Below are positions 9,901-23,002 of a stretch of 64,000 nt of DNA, in pieces; position 1 is the stretch's first letter, and every line of letters begins with the position of its first letter. The position numbers were made by a program, and so were the translations under genes. The DNA comes from Haliotis asinina (lineage: Eukaryota; Mollusca; Gastropoda; Lepetellida; Haliotidae), in assembly GCF_037392515.1 (NCBI RefSeq), contig NC_090288.1:1240001-1304000 (forward strand), in the 5' to 3' direction. The notes beneath the pieces were generated by a model that was not told where the DNA came from, searched no databases, and worked only from the letters and a program-made list of their open reading frames with translations.

Positions 9901-12900
9901 TCCCACACACAACCATGTCATCCCACACACAACCATGTCATCCCCCACACAACCATGCCATCCCCCCACACAACCATGTCATCCCACACACAACCATGTC
10001 ATCCCCCACACAACCATGCCATCCCCCCACACAACCATGCCATCCCCCCACACAACCATGTCATCCGTCTACACAACAAACGTAATGCCTCAACACAATC
10101 ATGTCACCCATCTATACAACCATGCATCCCTCCACAGCACCACCTCATCCCTCCATACAACAATATCATCAATCAATACAACCTCGTCATCCCTGCATAG
10201 AACCACATTATCCCTCCGTACAACCACGTCATCCCTAAATAAAACCATGTCATCCCTCTACACAACAACGCCATTCCTCTATACAAAAAGGTCATCCATC
10301 CATACCACCACGACATCCCTACGTCATCAGTCCATATAACCATGTCATCGGTCCATGCAACCATGTCATCCATCTACACAACCACGTCATCGATCTATAC
10401 ATCCACGTCATCGATCTATACAACCATGTGATACCTCCATACAATCATGTCATCCTTCCAGACAACCATGTCTTCCCTCCTCACAACAACGTCATCAATC
10501 TATACAAACATCTCATCCCTCCATACAACCACATCATCCATATGTACAACCATGTCATCCCTCCATACAAACATCTCATCCCTCCATACAACCACGCTAT
10601 CTCTCCATACAAACACGTGATCCCTCCACACGACCATGTTATCTCTTCATACAACCATGTTATCTCTCCATACAAACATCTCATCCCTCCATACAACCAC
10701 GTTATCTCTCCATACAAACACGTGATCCCTCCACACGACCATGTTATCTCTTCATACAACCATGTTATCTCTCCATACAAACATCTCATCCCTCCATACA
10801 ACCACGTTATCTCTCCATACAAACACGTGATCCCTCCACACGACCATGTTATCTCTTCATACAACCATGTTATCTCTCCATACAAACATCTCATCCCTCC
10901 ATACAACCACGTTATCTCTCCATACAAACACGTGATCCCTCCACACGACCATGTTATCTCTTCATACAACCATGTTATCCCTCCATAAAAACATCTCATC
11001 CCTCCATACAACCACGTTATCTCTCCATACAAACACGTTATGCTTCCATACAACCTGGCCATCACTCCACACAACCACATGATCCCTCCACACGACCATG
11101 AAATCCCTCCATACAACTACGTAATCCCTGTATACAACAATGCTATACCTCCATACAACCAATGGTTCCCTCTATACAACCACGTCATCCATCTATACAA
11201 CCATGACATTAATCTACAGAACACTGTCATCCCCCCACACAACAATGTCATTCCTCTATACAACTATGTCATCCACGTATACAACCACGTGATTACTCCA
11301 CACAGCCACGTCATCGGTCCATACAACCATGGCATCCCTCCATACAACCACGTCATCAATTCACACAAACACGTCATTCCTCCATATAAAGTGTCATCCT
11401 CCACACAACGTCATCTCCCATGTGCAACCATGTCATAACTCCATACAACCACATGATCCCTCCACACAAGCAAGTCATCCCTCCACTCAACAATGTCATC
11501 CATCCACATAACCGCGTCATCCATCTATGCAACCATGTCATCCCTCCACACAACAATGTCATGACTCCACACAACCATGTCATCCCTCCATATAACTACA
11601 TCATCCATCTATACAATCATATCATCCATCTATAAAAACATGTCATCCCTCCATACAACCATGTCATCAGTCCATATAACAACCTCATCCATCTAAGGAA
11701 CCATGTTATCCCTGGAAACAATCATGTCATCCATAGATACAACTACGTCATCCATCTTTATAATCACGCCATCCCTCCATACAACCATGTCATCCCTGCA
11801 TACAGCCACGTCAATCCTCCACACAACAACGCCATCCCTCCATATAACTACATCATCCATCTATAAAAACATGTCATCCCTGCATACAACCACGTGATCA
11901 GTCCATATAACAACCTCATCCACCTAAGGAACCATGTTATCCCTGCATACAGTCACGTCATTCCTCCACACAACAACGTCATCCCTCTATACAAAAATGT
12001 TTTCCCTCCATATAACCACGTCATCCCTCTATGCAACCACATCATCCCTCCACACAAGCATCATCCTAAACAACCACGTCATCCCCCACACAGTCACGCT
12101 ATCTCTCTACACAACCATGTCATCTCTCTACACAACCATGTCATCTCTCTATACAACCATGTCATCCCTCCATACAGCCATGTCAACCCCCCATACAACC
12201 ATGTCATCCCTCCATACAACCACGTTACCCCCGACACAGTCACACTATCTCTCTACACAACCATGTCATCTCTCTACACAACCATGTCATCTCTCTATAC
12301 AACCATGTCACCCCTCCATACAACCATGTCATCCCTCCATACAACCATGTCATTCCTCTATACAACCATGTCATCTCTCCATACAGCCATGTCATCCATC
12401 CATACAACCACGTTATCCCTCCATACAACCATGTTATCCCTCCATACAACCATGTCATTCCTCTATAAAACCATGTCATCTCTCCATACAGCCATGTCAT
12501 CCATCCATACAACCACGTTATCCCTCCATGCAACCATGTTATCCCTCCATACAACCACGTCATCTCTCGGTACGACCATTCTAGACACGAGTCAAATTCG
12601 CCACGGACGTGAAGACTGCAGACCTCTTGGGAATCATATTCGTATTCAATGGTTTATACAGGTATTGATTAATAATATAGCTATATAATATATCAGGATA
12701 CTCACGAGCTTGAATCCTGTAGCAGGTCGAATAGTACCTGTAGATAAGTGAAACAGGGACAAGATAATAAACACTTCAAGATTGTATACTGTAAGTCGTC
12801 CAATACAACGTTAAAGAAATTTCTGGTTTCCTCCCTAGGTAGTTGCGATAGTGCGGGTGTCCTTACTCTCTGGTAAGGAAATCGAAATCATTACACCTAC

Positions 12901-15581
12901 AAACCCTGCATTTCAAATAATTGGAAGTTGGTGTTAAAAGTGTTCGAACCCTTCACTGGTACTGAACGCACCAGATATAGTAGGTGCTACATCGGGATTC
13001 AGTGGCTACGACTTTGCGGGAAAAAAATAGGCTGGACGTGTTCAAATGACTCTTAGTACTCACGATCTCCAGAAATGTCTCCTTCTGCATTTGTAGCTGA
13101 CGCTGGAACAAACACAGGACATTAATACATGCGTACATGACTAGGCATGGATGGGATGATGCTGCGTGAACTGACCGCCACCATCACTAACACCATCACC
13201 ACCACCATCGCCAACAGCAACAACACCACCATCACAACCACCGGCACCACCAACATCAACACCACCACCAACACCATCACTACCAACACCACCACCATCA
13301 CTACCACCACCATCACCACCACCACCACCACCATCACTACCACCAACAACAACACCACTATCACTACCACCACCATCATCACTATCACCACTATGACTAC
13401 TACTACCACCACCACCACCATCACCACTACCACCACCACCATCACTACCACCATCACTACCACCACCACCACCACCACCATCACCACTACCATCGCCACT
13501 ACCACCACCACCATCACTACTACCACCACCATCATCACTATCACCACCATGACTACTACCATCACCACCACCACCATCACCACTACCATCACCACTACCA
13601 CCACCACCATCACTACTACCACCACCACCACCACCATCACCACTACCATCACCACCACCACCACCACCATCACTACTACCACCACCATCATCACTATCAC
13701 CACCATGACTACTACCATCACCACCACCACCATCACCACTACCACCACCACCATCACTACCACCACCACCACCATCACTACCACCATCACCACCATCACC
13801 ATCACCACCACCACCATCACCGATATTTCGAATCCCCACTGCTCCCAGACGATTTATGAAGGTTTGGTCGGATATTCCTCTCGTGAGTGAGTATGATTTT
13901 ACGCCGATCTTAGCAATATTCCAACAACATAGCGGTGGGGAACACCAGAAATATGTTTCACACATTGCATCCATGTGGAGAATCGAACCCGGGTCTTCGG
14001 GATGACTGGCGAACGCTTTAACCACTACATTACCCACCGTCCCCGAAATTCAAGTCAAAAACATTACAGAACAGTCTCATTACCGTTTACTGGGTCCTGA
14101 GCTACTGCGGAACTTAGTGTGATAACCAGTCCACATTTTTTAGACTAATTCATTAAATTAGATACATAATTATTAATCAGCATGAGTTGGTACGTCTAAG
14201 CACTTGTTTATTGCAACACCAAGCTCCTTCTATGTCCTACAAACACGTGGTACAGCGTGCTCTGTCGTACAGTGAGCTCTGTCGTACAACTTGGCGGTGT
14301 TGTACGGGACTGATTTTATAACAATCTCATTGTGCGTTACTGAACTGCACTGAATAAGCGCAAAAAAACACGTAACAGGTTTAACCAGCGAACCAGATGC
14401 ATTGTGAATCACTTTACAATCTTATCAAACAGGGCAGTCTGCGATTTCTTAGTTAACGTATGCTGTCTACACCTAGACATAAAATATAGAAATACGGTGT
14501 TATTAAAAGTTAAAAATCAAAATTCTTTGGTAAATACCATTTTCTTATGTGCATAGGCCTTCGAAATATCCGCCGGCCTGGAAGCCCGGTGCCGGTTGTT
14601 ATATATATATTGTACCGGGCCGGCAGTTTCAAATATTTGCAGACCCTTGTGGCCTACAGTAAATTATCTGCCATTTTATTATCCAAATAGAATCTTTCCC
14701 ATATTTGTTTAACATTTGGAAATCAACCTTCATGTTACTTTGTTTCTTAAAAGCTGATATCCCCTAGGATCTAAACTGTGTACAAAGATGAACAACAAAT
14801 GAAAATCCTATTAAACTCAAGAAATATAAATGTTATAATATCTGTTATCAATATTCCTAAAAAGATTTTGAAATTGGACAGTAATATATGTATGTATATA
14901 TTTACATCCAAGTGACTGTGCAATGTGAAAGTATAACAACACAACTGTACTATAGGTCACGTGGCCTGAATACTAAATATGCTGTCTGTCTGTCTTCAAT
15001 AACTGATTTCGTAGACACAGTGTAAATCTATGTACAGTGAAGTCTGTTTTGTTTTTATAGGTTTGACCTAAACAAAATGGACCTGCAGATTTCATTCAGG
15101 GACTGTAGATTTTAAAGACTGCAGGCGGCAGCAGGCCCTGATGGCCAACTGGAAAATGAAAGTATTGCAAACACTGCCTACTACACTTTCCATGCATCGT
15201 TTCCATATTTATATGATAAAAGTTTACAAATTCATTTCGGATGTGTCTAGGGGCAATACACATATCAACAACCACGGCTTGATCAGCAGGTTTCAAACAC
15301 AGGTAATGTCTTAATGTCCATTGCTGTCAAAACATTTAGAAATTAACTAAATGCGGGGGATTTGTTGTTTTTCTTTTCTTTTTTGAAGCTTGACCTACCC
15401 TAGCTCTTAAACTACCATAACGACTATTCCTACTGCAACATCTTCAACTAGTAATCTATGAAATCCTTGGCAGTATTGTAAAATCATAGTAAATAAAAGA
15501 AACAATCACTTACACGATCCCCGAGGTATCTTGCAGTAGGCAGGTAACCGCAACAACAGCAACTGCTACACTGGACAACAT
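6916..15581 (-). CDS. Secreted protein with one TSP1 and two chitin-binding (CBM14) domains
   Basis: Five exons in transcript order: 15581-15514, 13102-13064, 12737-12706, 9274-9083 and 7232-6916, stop TAG at 6916-6918. Intron phases are 2, 2, 1, 1; the exons total 648 nt, giving 215 residues with no frame conflict. Residues 1-20 form a signal peptide ([16 protein letters not shown]). The two tiny exons (39 and 32 nt) give a short basic, tyrosine-rich linker with two cysteines. Residues 48-109 are a TSP1 repeat: [35 protein letters not shown]. Residues 113-156 are a degenerate peritrophin-type domain with four cysteines. Residues 167-210 are a canonical one ([23 protein letters not shown]). 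TSP1 modules bind matrix and glycosaminoglycans; CBM14 binds chitin. A role in mucus, cuticle or shell matrix is inferred. The 39- and 32-nt exons rest on splice signals and phase only and are the least certain part. Confidence 0.82.
7233..8599. other. Part of last intron of the TSP1/chitin-binding gene
   Basis: No further exon or known repeat recognised in this stretch. The acceptor for the terminal exon is preceded on the minus strand by a pyrimidine-rich run (CTCCGTTTCCCATCCAG). Confidence 0.5.
8612..8879 (+). mobile_element. Intact SINE-like element, family M, with target-site duplication
   Basis: Starts GACCCGTGAAGGTC, continues GGGGTAGAATAGGTCTTCAG, GTAAGAGGCGACTAACGGGA, CACTGGATTGTCTGGTCCAG, and ends GGAATATTGCTGAGTGCGGC with a CTCA tail. 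The 12-bp direct repeat TCATTCATACAA flanks it at 8600-8611 and 8880-8891. It lies in the last intron of the minus-strand gene, antisense to it. No clear tRNA A/B boxes are visible, so the head origin is unknown. Confidence 0.85.
8965..9056 (+). mobile_element. Truncated SINE-like element, family T (3' half)
   Basis: Retains GTGAAGCCCATTTTTGGTAG, AATATTGCTGAAATATTGCT and AAACTCACTCACTCATTCAC; the tRNA-like head is missing. It ends about 27 bp below the TSP1 exon donor. Confidence 0.7.
9850..12590. repeat. 21-bp minisatellite in intron 3 of the minus-strand gene
   Basis: Unit CATCCCTCCATACAACCATG plus T, about 130 degenerate copies. The left edge uses C-rich versions (CCCCACACAACCATG). At 10616-10935 a 105-bp block of five units is repeated about four times (the word CGTGATCCCT recurs at 105-bp spacing). 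The 21-bp period leaves long open frames in several phases on both strands, for example His/Pro/Thr-rich and Trp/Leu/Tyr-rich peptides. These are artefacts. Confidence 0.95.
13158..13826. repeat. (ACC/ATC/ACT)n trinucleotide array in intron 2
   Basis: Nearly pure CAC, CAT and ACT triplets for about 670 bp, encoding poly-Thr/Ile or poly-Val depending on frame. A block with CATCATCACTATCACCAC recurs three times (near 13372, 13529, 13686), the last two exactly 157 bp apart, so longer segments have duplicated within the simple repeat. Confidence 0.95.
13885..14046 (-). mobile_element. tRNA-derived SINE-like element, family T, near complete
   Basis: On the minus strand: an A-box-like TAATGTAGTGGTTAAAGCG, a B-box GGGTTCGATTC, then ATGTGTGAAACATATTTC, and the tail TGTTGGAATATTGCTAAGAT followed by CGTAAAATCATACTCACTCA. 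It lies in intron 1 of the minus-strand gene, sense to it. Confidence 0.85.
14562..14645. repeat. Imperfect GC-rich inverted repeat around a TATATATATA core
   Basis: AAATATCCGCCGGCC on the left pairs imperfectly with GGGCCGGCAGTTTCAAATAT on the right, around AAGCCCGGTGCCGG and an AT core. It could be a remnant of a short inverted-repeat element. No target duplication recognised. Confidence 0.45.
14650..15513. other. Remainder of intron 1 of the minus-strand gene
   Basis: AT-rich, no exon or repeat recognised. Confidence 0.4.
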
Positions 15582-15640
15582 CGTCGACTGGGGTGTTTTG
15601 GGTGGTGAAACAAATTCACTGTGTTTTTAAGGACAAGGTC
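15582..15640 (-). promoter_or_regulatory. Likely core promoter and 5' UTR of the TSP1/chitin-binding gene
   Basis: Minus strand upstream of the ATG at 15581 shows a weak TATA-like CCTTAAAAACAC (around 15622-15633), about 40-50 bp before the start codon. It leaves room for only a short 5' UTR. Assignment is by position only. Confidence 0.35.
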
Positions 15641-15905
15641 ACGTGTGTTGCACGTCGAGGGAGGTGTTAATTGCCGTTACCGCCGTCGGTGTGACATTGC
15701 CCTGGTAGATTTGGTTACGTAACTGTATCTGCACAAACGTGAAGATTGGAATCAACCCCACCCCACATCTGACACCCCTCTCATAAATCATATACGGTGT
15801 AGAGTTCAGTAATATCCTCATCAAGGTACACATACAACGTTGTTATTCTCAATAACATACATATGTTCTTCTGGTTATTTCGCTATTGTCTTTTGCTATT
15901 TGTCT

Positions 15906-15910
15906 CTGTG

Positions 15911-15942
<32 letters not shown>

Positions 15943-15960
15943 TGGGTGGGTGGGAGGGAA
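15906..15960. repeat. (GTGC)n / (GGGT)n microsatellite
   Basis: Eight or so GTGC units grading into GGGTGGGTGGGAGGG. Confidence 0.95.
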
Positions 15961-16018
15961 GGGGGTTCTATTTTGTTTTAGGGTTATACTGGTTTGTTTC
16001 TTGTATGATTATTGATTA

Positions 16019-19000
16019 TTGTGCCTGGACATTGATCAGTAGGAGGCTGGAGTTTGATTGTTGGTGACGTGCCTGGACAATGATCAGTAAGAGACTGTAG
16101 TGTGATTGTTGGTGACATGCCTGGACAATGATCAGTAGGAGGCTGGAGTTTGATTGTTGGTGACATGCCTGGACAATGATCAGTAAGAGACTGTAGTGTG
16201 ATTGTTGGTGACGTGCCTGGACAATGATCAGTAGGAGGCTGGAGTTTGATTGTTGGTGACGTGCCTGGACAATGATCAGTAAGAGACTGTAGTGTGATTG
16301 TTGGTGACGTGCCTGGACAATGATCAGTAGGAGGCTGGAGTTTGATTGTTAGTGACATGTCTGGACAATGATCAGTAAGAGACTAGAGTGTGATTGTTAG
16401 TGACATGCCTGGACAATGATCAGTAAGAGACTAGAGTTTGATTGTTGGTGACGTGCCTGGACAATGATCAGTAGGAGGCTGGAATGTCATTGTTGGTGAC
16501 ATTCCTGGACAATGATCAGTAGGATGCTGGGGTGTGATTGTTGGTGACATGCCTGGAGATTGATCAGTAGGATGCTGGGGTGTGATTGCTGGTGACATGC
16601 CTGGACATTGATCAGTAGGATGCTGGGGTGAGATTGTTGGTGACATGCCTCGACAATGATCAGTAAGAGACTGTAGTGTGATTGTTGGTGACGTGCCTGG
16701 ACAATGATCAGTAGGAGGCTGGAGTTTGATTGTTGGTGACATGTCTGGACAATGATCAGTAAGAGACTAGAGTTTGATTGTTGGTGACGTGCCTGGACAA
16801 TGATCAGTAGGAGGCTGGAATGTCATTGTTGGTGACATGCCTGGACAATGATCAGTAAGAGACTAGAGTTTGATTGTTAGTGACATGCCTGGACAATGAT
16901 CAGTAAGAGACTAGAGTTTGATTGTTGGTGACGTGCCTGGACAATGATCAGTAAGAGACTAGAGTGTGATTGTTAGTGACATGCCTGGACAATGATCAGT
17001 AGGAGGCTGGAATGTCATTGTTGGTGACATTCCTGGACAATGATCAGTAGGAGGCTGCAATGTCATTGTTGGTGACATTCCTGGACAATGATCAGTAGGA
17101 TGCTGGGGTGTGATTGCTGGTGACATGCCTGGAGATTGATCAGTAGGATGCTGGGGTGTGATTGTTGGTGACATGCCTGGACATTGATCAGTAGGATGCT
17201 GGGGTGTGATTGTTGGTGACATGCCTGGACATTGATCAGTAGGATGCTGGGGTGTGATTGTTGGTGACATGCCTGGACATTGATCAGTAGGATGCTGGGG
17301 TGAGATTGTTGGTGACATGCCTGGACATTGATCAGTAGGATGCTGGGGTGTGATTGTTGGTGACATGTCTGGACATTGATCAGTAGGATGCTGGGGTCTG
17401 ATTGTTGGTGACATGTCTGGAGATTGATCAGTAGGATGCTGGGGTGTGATTGTTGGTGACATGCCTGGACATTGATCAGTAGGATGCTGGGGTGTGATTG
17501 CTGGTGACATGTCTGGACATTGATCAGTAGGATGCTGGGGTGTGATTGTTGGTGACATGCCTGGACATTGATCAGTAGGATGCTGGGGTGTGATTGTTGG
17601 TGACATGCCTGGACATTGATCAGTAGGATGCTGGGGTCTGATTGTTGGTGACATGCCTGGAGATTGATCAGTAGGATGCTGGGGTGTGATTGTTGGTGAC
17701 ATGCCTGGAGATTGATCAGTAGGATGCTGGGGTGAGATTGTTGGTGACATGCCTGGACATTGATCAGTAGGATGCTGGGGTGTGATTGTTGGTGACATGC
17801 TTGGAGATTGATCAGTAGGATGCTGGGGTGTGATTGTTGGTGACATGCCTGGACATTGATCAGTAGGATGCTGGGGTGTGATTGTTGGTGACATGCCTGG
17901 AGATTGATCAGTAGGATGCTGGGGTGTGATTGTTGGTGACATGCCTGGAGATTGATCAGTAGGATGCTGGGGTGAGATTGTTGGTGACATGCCTGGACAT
18001 TGATCAGTAGGATGCTGGGGTGTGATTGTTGGTGACATGTCTGGAGATTGATCAGTAGGATGCTGGGGTGTGATTGTTGGTGACATGCCTGGAGATTGAT
18101 CAGTAGGATGCTGGGGTGTGATTGTTGGTGACATGTCTGGAGATTGATCAGTAGGATGCTGGGGTGTGATTGTTGGTGACATGTCTGGAGATTGATCAGT
18201 AGGATGCTGGGGTGTGATTGTTGGTGACATGCCTGGACATTGATCAGTAGGATGCTGGGGTGTGATTGTTGGTGACATGCCTGGAGATTGATCAGTAGGA
18301 TGCTGGGGTGTGATTGTTGGTGACATGCCTGGAGATTGATCAGTAGGATGCTGGGGTGAGATTGTTGGTGACATGCCTGGACATTGATCAGTAGGATGCT
18401 GGGGTGTGATTGTTGGTGACATGTCTGGAGATTGATCAGTAGGATGCTGGGGTGTGATTGTTGGTGACATGTCTGGACATTGATCAGTAGGATGCTGGGG
18501 TGTGATTGTTGGTGACATGCCTGGACATTGATCAGTAGGATGCTGGGGTGTGATTGTTGGTGACATGTCTGGACATTGATCAGTAGGATGCTGGGGTGTG
18601 ATTGTTGGTGACATGCCTGGACATTGATCAGTAGGATGCTGGGGTCTGATTGTTGGTGACATGCCTGGACATTGATCAGTAGGATGCTGGGGTGAGATTG
18701 TTGGTGACATGCCTGGACATTGATCAGTAGGATGCTGGGGTGTGATTGCTGGTGACATGCCTGGACATTGATCAGTAGGATGCTGGGGTCTGATTGTTGG
18801 TGACATGCCTGGACATTGATCAGTAGGATGCTGGGGTGTGATTGTTGGTGACATGCCTGGACATTGATCAGTAGGATGCTGGGGTGAGATTGTTGGTGAC
18901 ATGCCTGGACATTGATCAGTAGGATGCTGGGGTGTGATTGTTGGTGACATGTCTGGACATTGATCAGTAGGATGCTGGGGTCTGATTGTTGGTGACATGT

Positions 19001-22000
19001 CTGGACATTGATCAGTAGGATGCTGGGGTGTGATTGTTGGTGACATGTCTGGACATTGATCAGTAGGATGCTGGGGTGTGATTGTTGGTGACATGCCTGG
19101 ACATTGATCAGTAGGATGCTGGGGTGTGATTGTTGGTGACATGTCTGGACATTGATCAGTAGGATGCTGGGGTGAGATTGTTGGTGACATGCCTGGACAT
19201 TGATCAGTAGGATGCTGGGGTGTGATTGTTGGTGACATGCCTGGAGATTGATCAGTAGGATGCTGGGGTGTGATTGTTGGTGACATGTCTGGAGATTGAT
19301 CAGTAGGATGCTGGGGTGTGATTGTTGGTGACATGTCTGGAGATTGATCAGTAGGATGCTGGGGTGTGATTGTTGGTGACATGCCTGGACATTGATCAGT
19401 AGGATGCTGGGGTGTGATTGTTGGTGACATGCCTGGAGATTGATCAGTGGGATGCTGGGGTGTGATTGTTGGTGACATGCCTGGAGATTGATCAGTAGGA
19501 TGCTGGGGTGAGATTGTTGGTGACATGCCTGGACATTGATCAGTAGGATGCTGGGGTGTGATTGTTGGTGACATGTCTGGAGATTGATCAGTAGGATGCT
19601 GGGGTGTGATTGTTGGTGACATGTCTGGACATTGATCAGTAGGATGCTGGGGTGTGATTGTTGGTGACATGCCTGGACATTGATCAGTAGGATGCTGCGG
19701 TGTGATTGTTGGTGACATGTCTGGACATTGATCAGTAGGATGCTGGGGTGTGATTGTTGGTGACATGCCTGGACATTGATCAGTAGGATGCTGGGGTCTG
19801 ATTGTTGGTGACATGCCTGGACATTGATCAGTAGGATGCTGGGGTGAGATTGTTGGTGACATGCCTGGACATTGATCAGTAGGATGCTGGGGTGTAATTG
19901 CTGGTGACATGCCTGGACATTGATCAGTAGGATGCTGGGGTCTGATTGTTGGTGACATGCCTGGACATTGATCAGTAGGATGCTGGGGTGTGATTGTTGG
20001 TGACATGCCTGGACATTGATCAGTAGGATGCTGGGGTGAGATTGTTGGTGACATGCCTGGACATTGATCAGTAGGATGCTGGGGTGTGATTGTTGGTGAC
20101 ATGTCTGGACATTGATCAGTAGGATGCTGGGGTCTGATTGTTGGTGACATGTCTGGACATTGATCAGTAGGATGCTGGGGTGTGATTGTTGGTGACATGT
20201 CTGGACATTGATCAGTAGGATGCTGGGGTGTGATTGTTGGTGACATGCCTGGACATTGATCAGTAGGATGCTGGGGTGTGATTGTTGGTGACATGTCTGG
20301 ACATTGATCAGTAGGATGCTGGGGTGAGATTGTTGGTGACATGCCTGGACATTGATCAGTAGGATGCTGGGGTGTGATTGTTGGTGACATGTCTGGACAT
20401 TGATCAGTAGGATGCTGGGGTGTGATTGTTGGTGACATGCCTGGACATTGATCAGTAGGATGCTGGGGCGTGATTGTTGGTGACATGCCTGGACATTGAT
20501 CAGTAGGATGCTGGGGTCTGATTGTTGGTGACATGCCTGGACATTGATCAGTAGGATGCTGGGGTGTGATTGTTGGTGACATGCCTGGACATTGATCAGT
20601 AGGATGCTGGGGTGTGATTGTTGGTGACATGCCTGGACATTGATCAGTAGGATGCTGGGGTGTGATTGTTGGTGACATGCCTGGACATTGATCAGTAGGA
20701 TGCTGGTGAGATTGTTGGTGACATGCCTGGACATTGATCAGTAGGATGCTGGGATGTGATTGTTGGTGACATGCCTGGACAATGATCAGTAGGATGCTGG
20801 GGTGTGATTGCTGGTGACATGTCTGGACATTGATCAGTAGGATGCTGGGGTGTGATTGTTGGTGACATGCCTGGACAATGATCAGTAAGAGACTAGAGTT
20901 TGATTGTTAGTGACATGCCTGGACAATGATCAGTAAGAGACTAGAGTTTGATTGTTGGTGACGTGCCTGGACAATGATCAGTAAGAGACTAGAGTGTGAT
21001 TGTTAGTGACATGCCTGGACAATGATCAGTAGGAGGCTGGAATGTCATTGTTGGTGACATTCCTGGACAATGATCAGTAGGAGGCTTGAATGTCATTGTT
21101 GGTGACATTCCTGGACAATGATCAGTAGGATGCTGGGGTGTGATTGCTGGTGACATGCCTGGAGATTGATCAGTAGGATGCTGGGGTGTGATTGTTGGTG
21201 ACATGCCTGGAGATTGATCAGTAGGATGCTGGGGTGTGATTGTTGGTGACATGCCTGGACATTGATCAGTAGGATGCTGGGGTGTGATTGTTGGTGACAT
21301 GCCTGGACATTGATCAGTAGGATGCTGGGGTGAGATTGTTGGTGACATGCCTGGACATTGATCAGTAGGATGCTGGGGTGTGATTGTTGGTGACATGTCT
21401 GGACATTGATCAGTAGGATGCTGGGGTGAGATTGTTGGTGACATGCCTGGACATTGATCAGTAGGATGCTGGGGTGTGATTGTTGGTGACATGTCTGGAC
21501 ATTGATCAGTAGGATGCTGGGGTGTGATTGTTGGTGACATGTCTGGACATTGATCAGTAGGATGCTGGGGTGTGATTGTTGGTGACATGCCTGGACATTG
21601 ATCAGTAGGATGCTGGGGTGTGATTGTTGGTGACATGCCTGGACATTGATCAGTAGGATGCTGGGGTCTGATTGTTGGTGACATGCCTGGACATTGATCA
21701 GTAGGATGCTGGGGTGTGATTGCTGGTGACATGCCTGGACATTGATCAGTAGGATGCTGGGGTGTGATTGTTGGTGACATGTCTGGACATTGATCAGTAG
21801 GATGCTGGGGTGTGATTGCTGGTGACATGTCTGGACATTGATCAGTAGGATGCTGGGGTGTGATTGTTGGTGACATGTCTGGACATTGATCAGTAGGATG
21901 CTGGGGTGTGATTGTTGGTGACATGCCTGGACATTGATCAGTAGGATGCTGGGGTGTGATTGTTGGTGACATGTCTGGACATTGATCAGTAGGATGCTGG

Positions 22001-22783
22001 GGTGAGATTGTTGGTGACATGCCTGGACATTGATCAGTAGGATGCTGGGGTGTGATTGTTGGTGACATGCCTGGAGATTGATCAGTAGGATGCTGGGGTG
22101 TGATTGTTGGTGACATGTCTGGAGATTGATCAGTAGGATGCTGGGGTGTGATTGTTGGTGACATGCCTGGAGATTGATCAGTGGGATGCTGGGGTGTGAT
22201 TGTTGGTGACATGCCTGGAGATTGATCAGTAGGATGCTGGGGTGAGATTGTTGGTGACATGCCTGGACATTGATCAGTAGGATGCTGGGGTGTGATTGTT
22301 GGTGACATGTCTGGAGATTGATCAGTAGGATGCTGGGGTGTGATTGTTGGTGACATGTCTGGACATTGATCAGTAGGATGCTGGGGTGTGATTGTTGGTG
22401 ACATGCCTGGACATTGATCAGTAGGATGCTGGGGTGTGATTGTTGGTGACATGTCTGGACATTGATCAGTAGGATGCTGGGGTGTGATTGTTGGTGACAT
22501 GCCTGGACATTGATCAGTAGGATGCTGGGGTCTGATTGTTGGTGACATGTCTGGACATTGATCAGTAGGATGCTGGGGTGTGATTGTTGGTGACATGCCT
22601 GGAGATTGATCAGTAGGATGCTGGGGTGTGATTGCTGGTGACATGTCTGGAGATTGATCAGTAGGATGCTGGGGTGTGATTGTTGGTGACATGTCTGGAC
22701 ATTGATCAGTAGGATGCTGGGGTGTGATTGTTGGTGACATGCCTGGACAATGATCAGTAGGATGCTGGGGTGTGATTGTTTGT
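16019..22783. repeat. 48-bp satellite array, about 141 units, with higher-order structure
   Basis: Core unit begins GATCAGTAGGATGCTGGGGT and continues through GTTGGTGACATGCCTGGACA. Three unit classes occur: AGGAGGCTGGAGTTTG, AAGAGACTGTAGTGTG and AGGATGCTGGGGTGTG. At the left edge (16047-16340) the first two alternate as a 96-bp dimer. In the core a 1152-bp block (24 units) recurs: the GCTGGTG variant at 18748 and 19900, and the GGTCTG variant followed by GTCTGG at 18979 and 20131. The edge cluster near 16931 recurs at 20961, a shift of 84 units minus 2 bp. The 2-bp loss is at about 20706. Because 48 is divisible by three, minus-strand frames stay open for over 3.6 kb in two phases at once; this is not evidence of a gene. 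Confidence 0.97.
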
Positions 22784-23002
22784 GATTGATTGGTTAGCAT
22801 CATGATGACTTAATGTTACGTCCTGTCATAGTCTAAATCCCTTAAATTATAGGCAATAATTTTGAACTGCAATATCATTATGTCACATCGTGCCCAGGTC
22901 GTTTCTTGATGATGAACAAAACTGAATGGTAGGGTCATCTGGGAGTCGGTCTTGAACTGGCGTGTAACAAGTATAACCTCTGTTTCCTCGTCGCATATAT
23001 CC

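Noticed and set aside
13122-13890. Poly-Val, poly-Thr and Gly/Asp-rich open frames
   Set aside because: Translations of a trinucleotide repeat in an intron.
16959-20678. 1239-codon open frame on the minus strand (repeating MSPTITPQHPTDQCPG)
   Set aside because: Entirely within the 48-bp array. A second minus-strand frame is open over the same 3.6 kb, and there is no signal peptide, splice site or unique flanking sequence. It is a consequence of a stop-free unit divisible by three.
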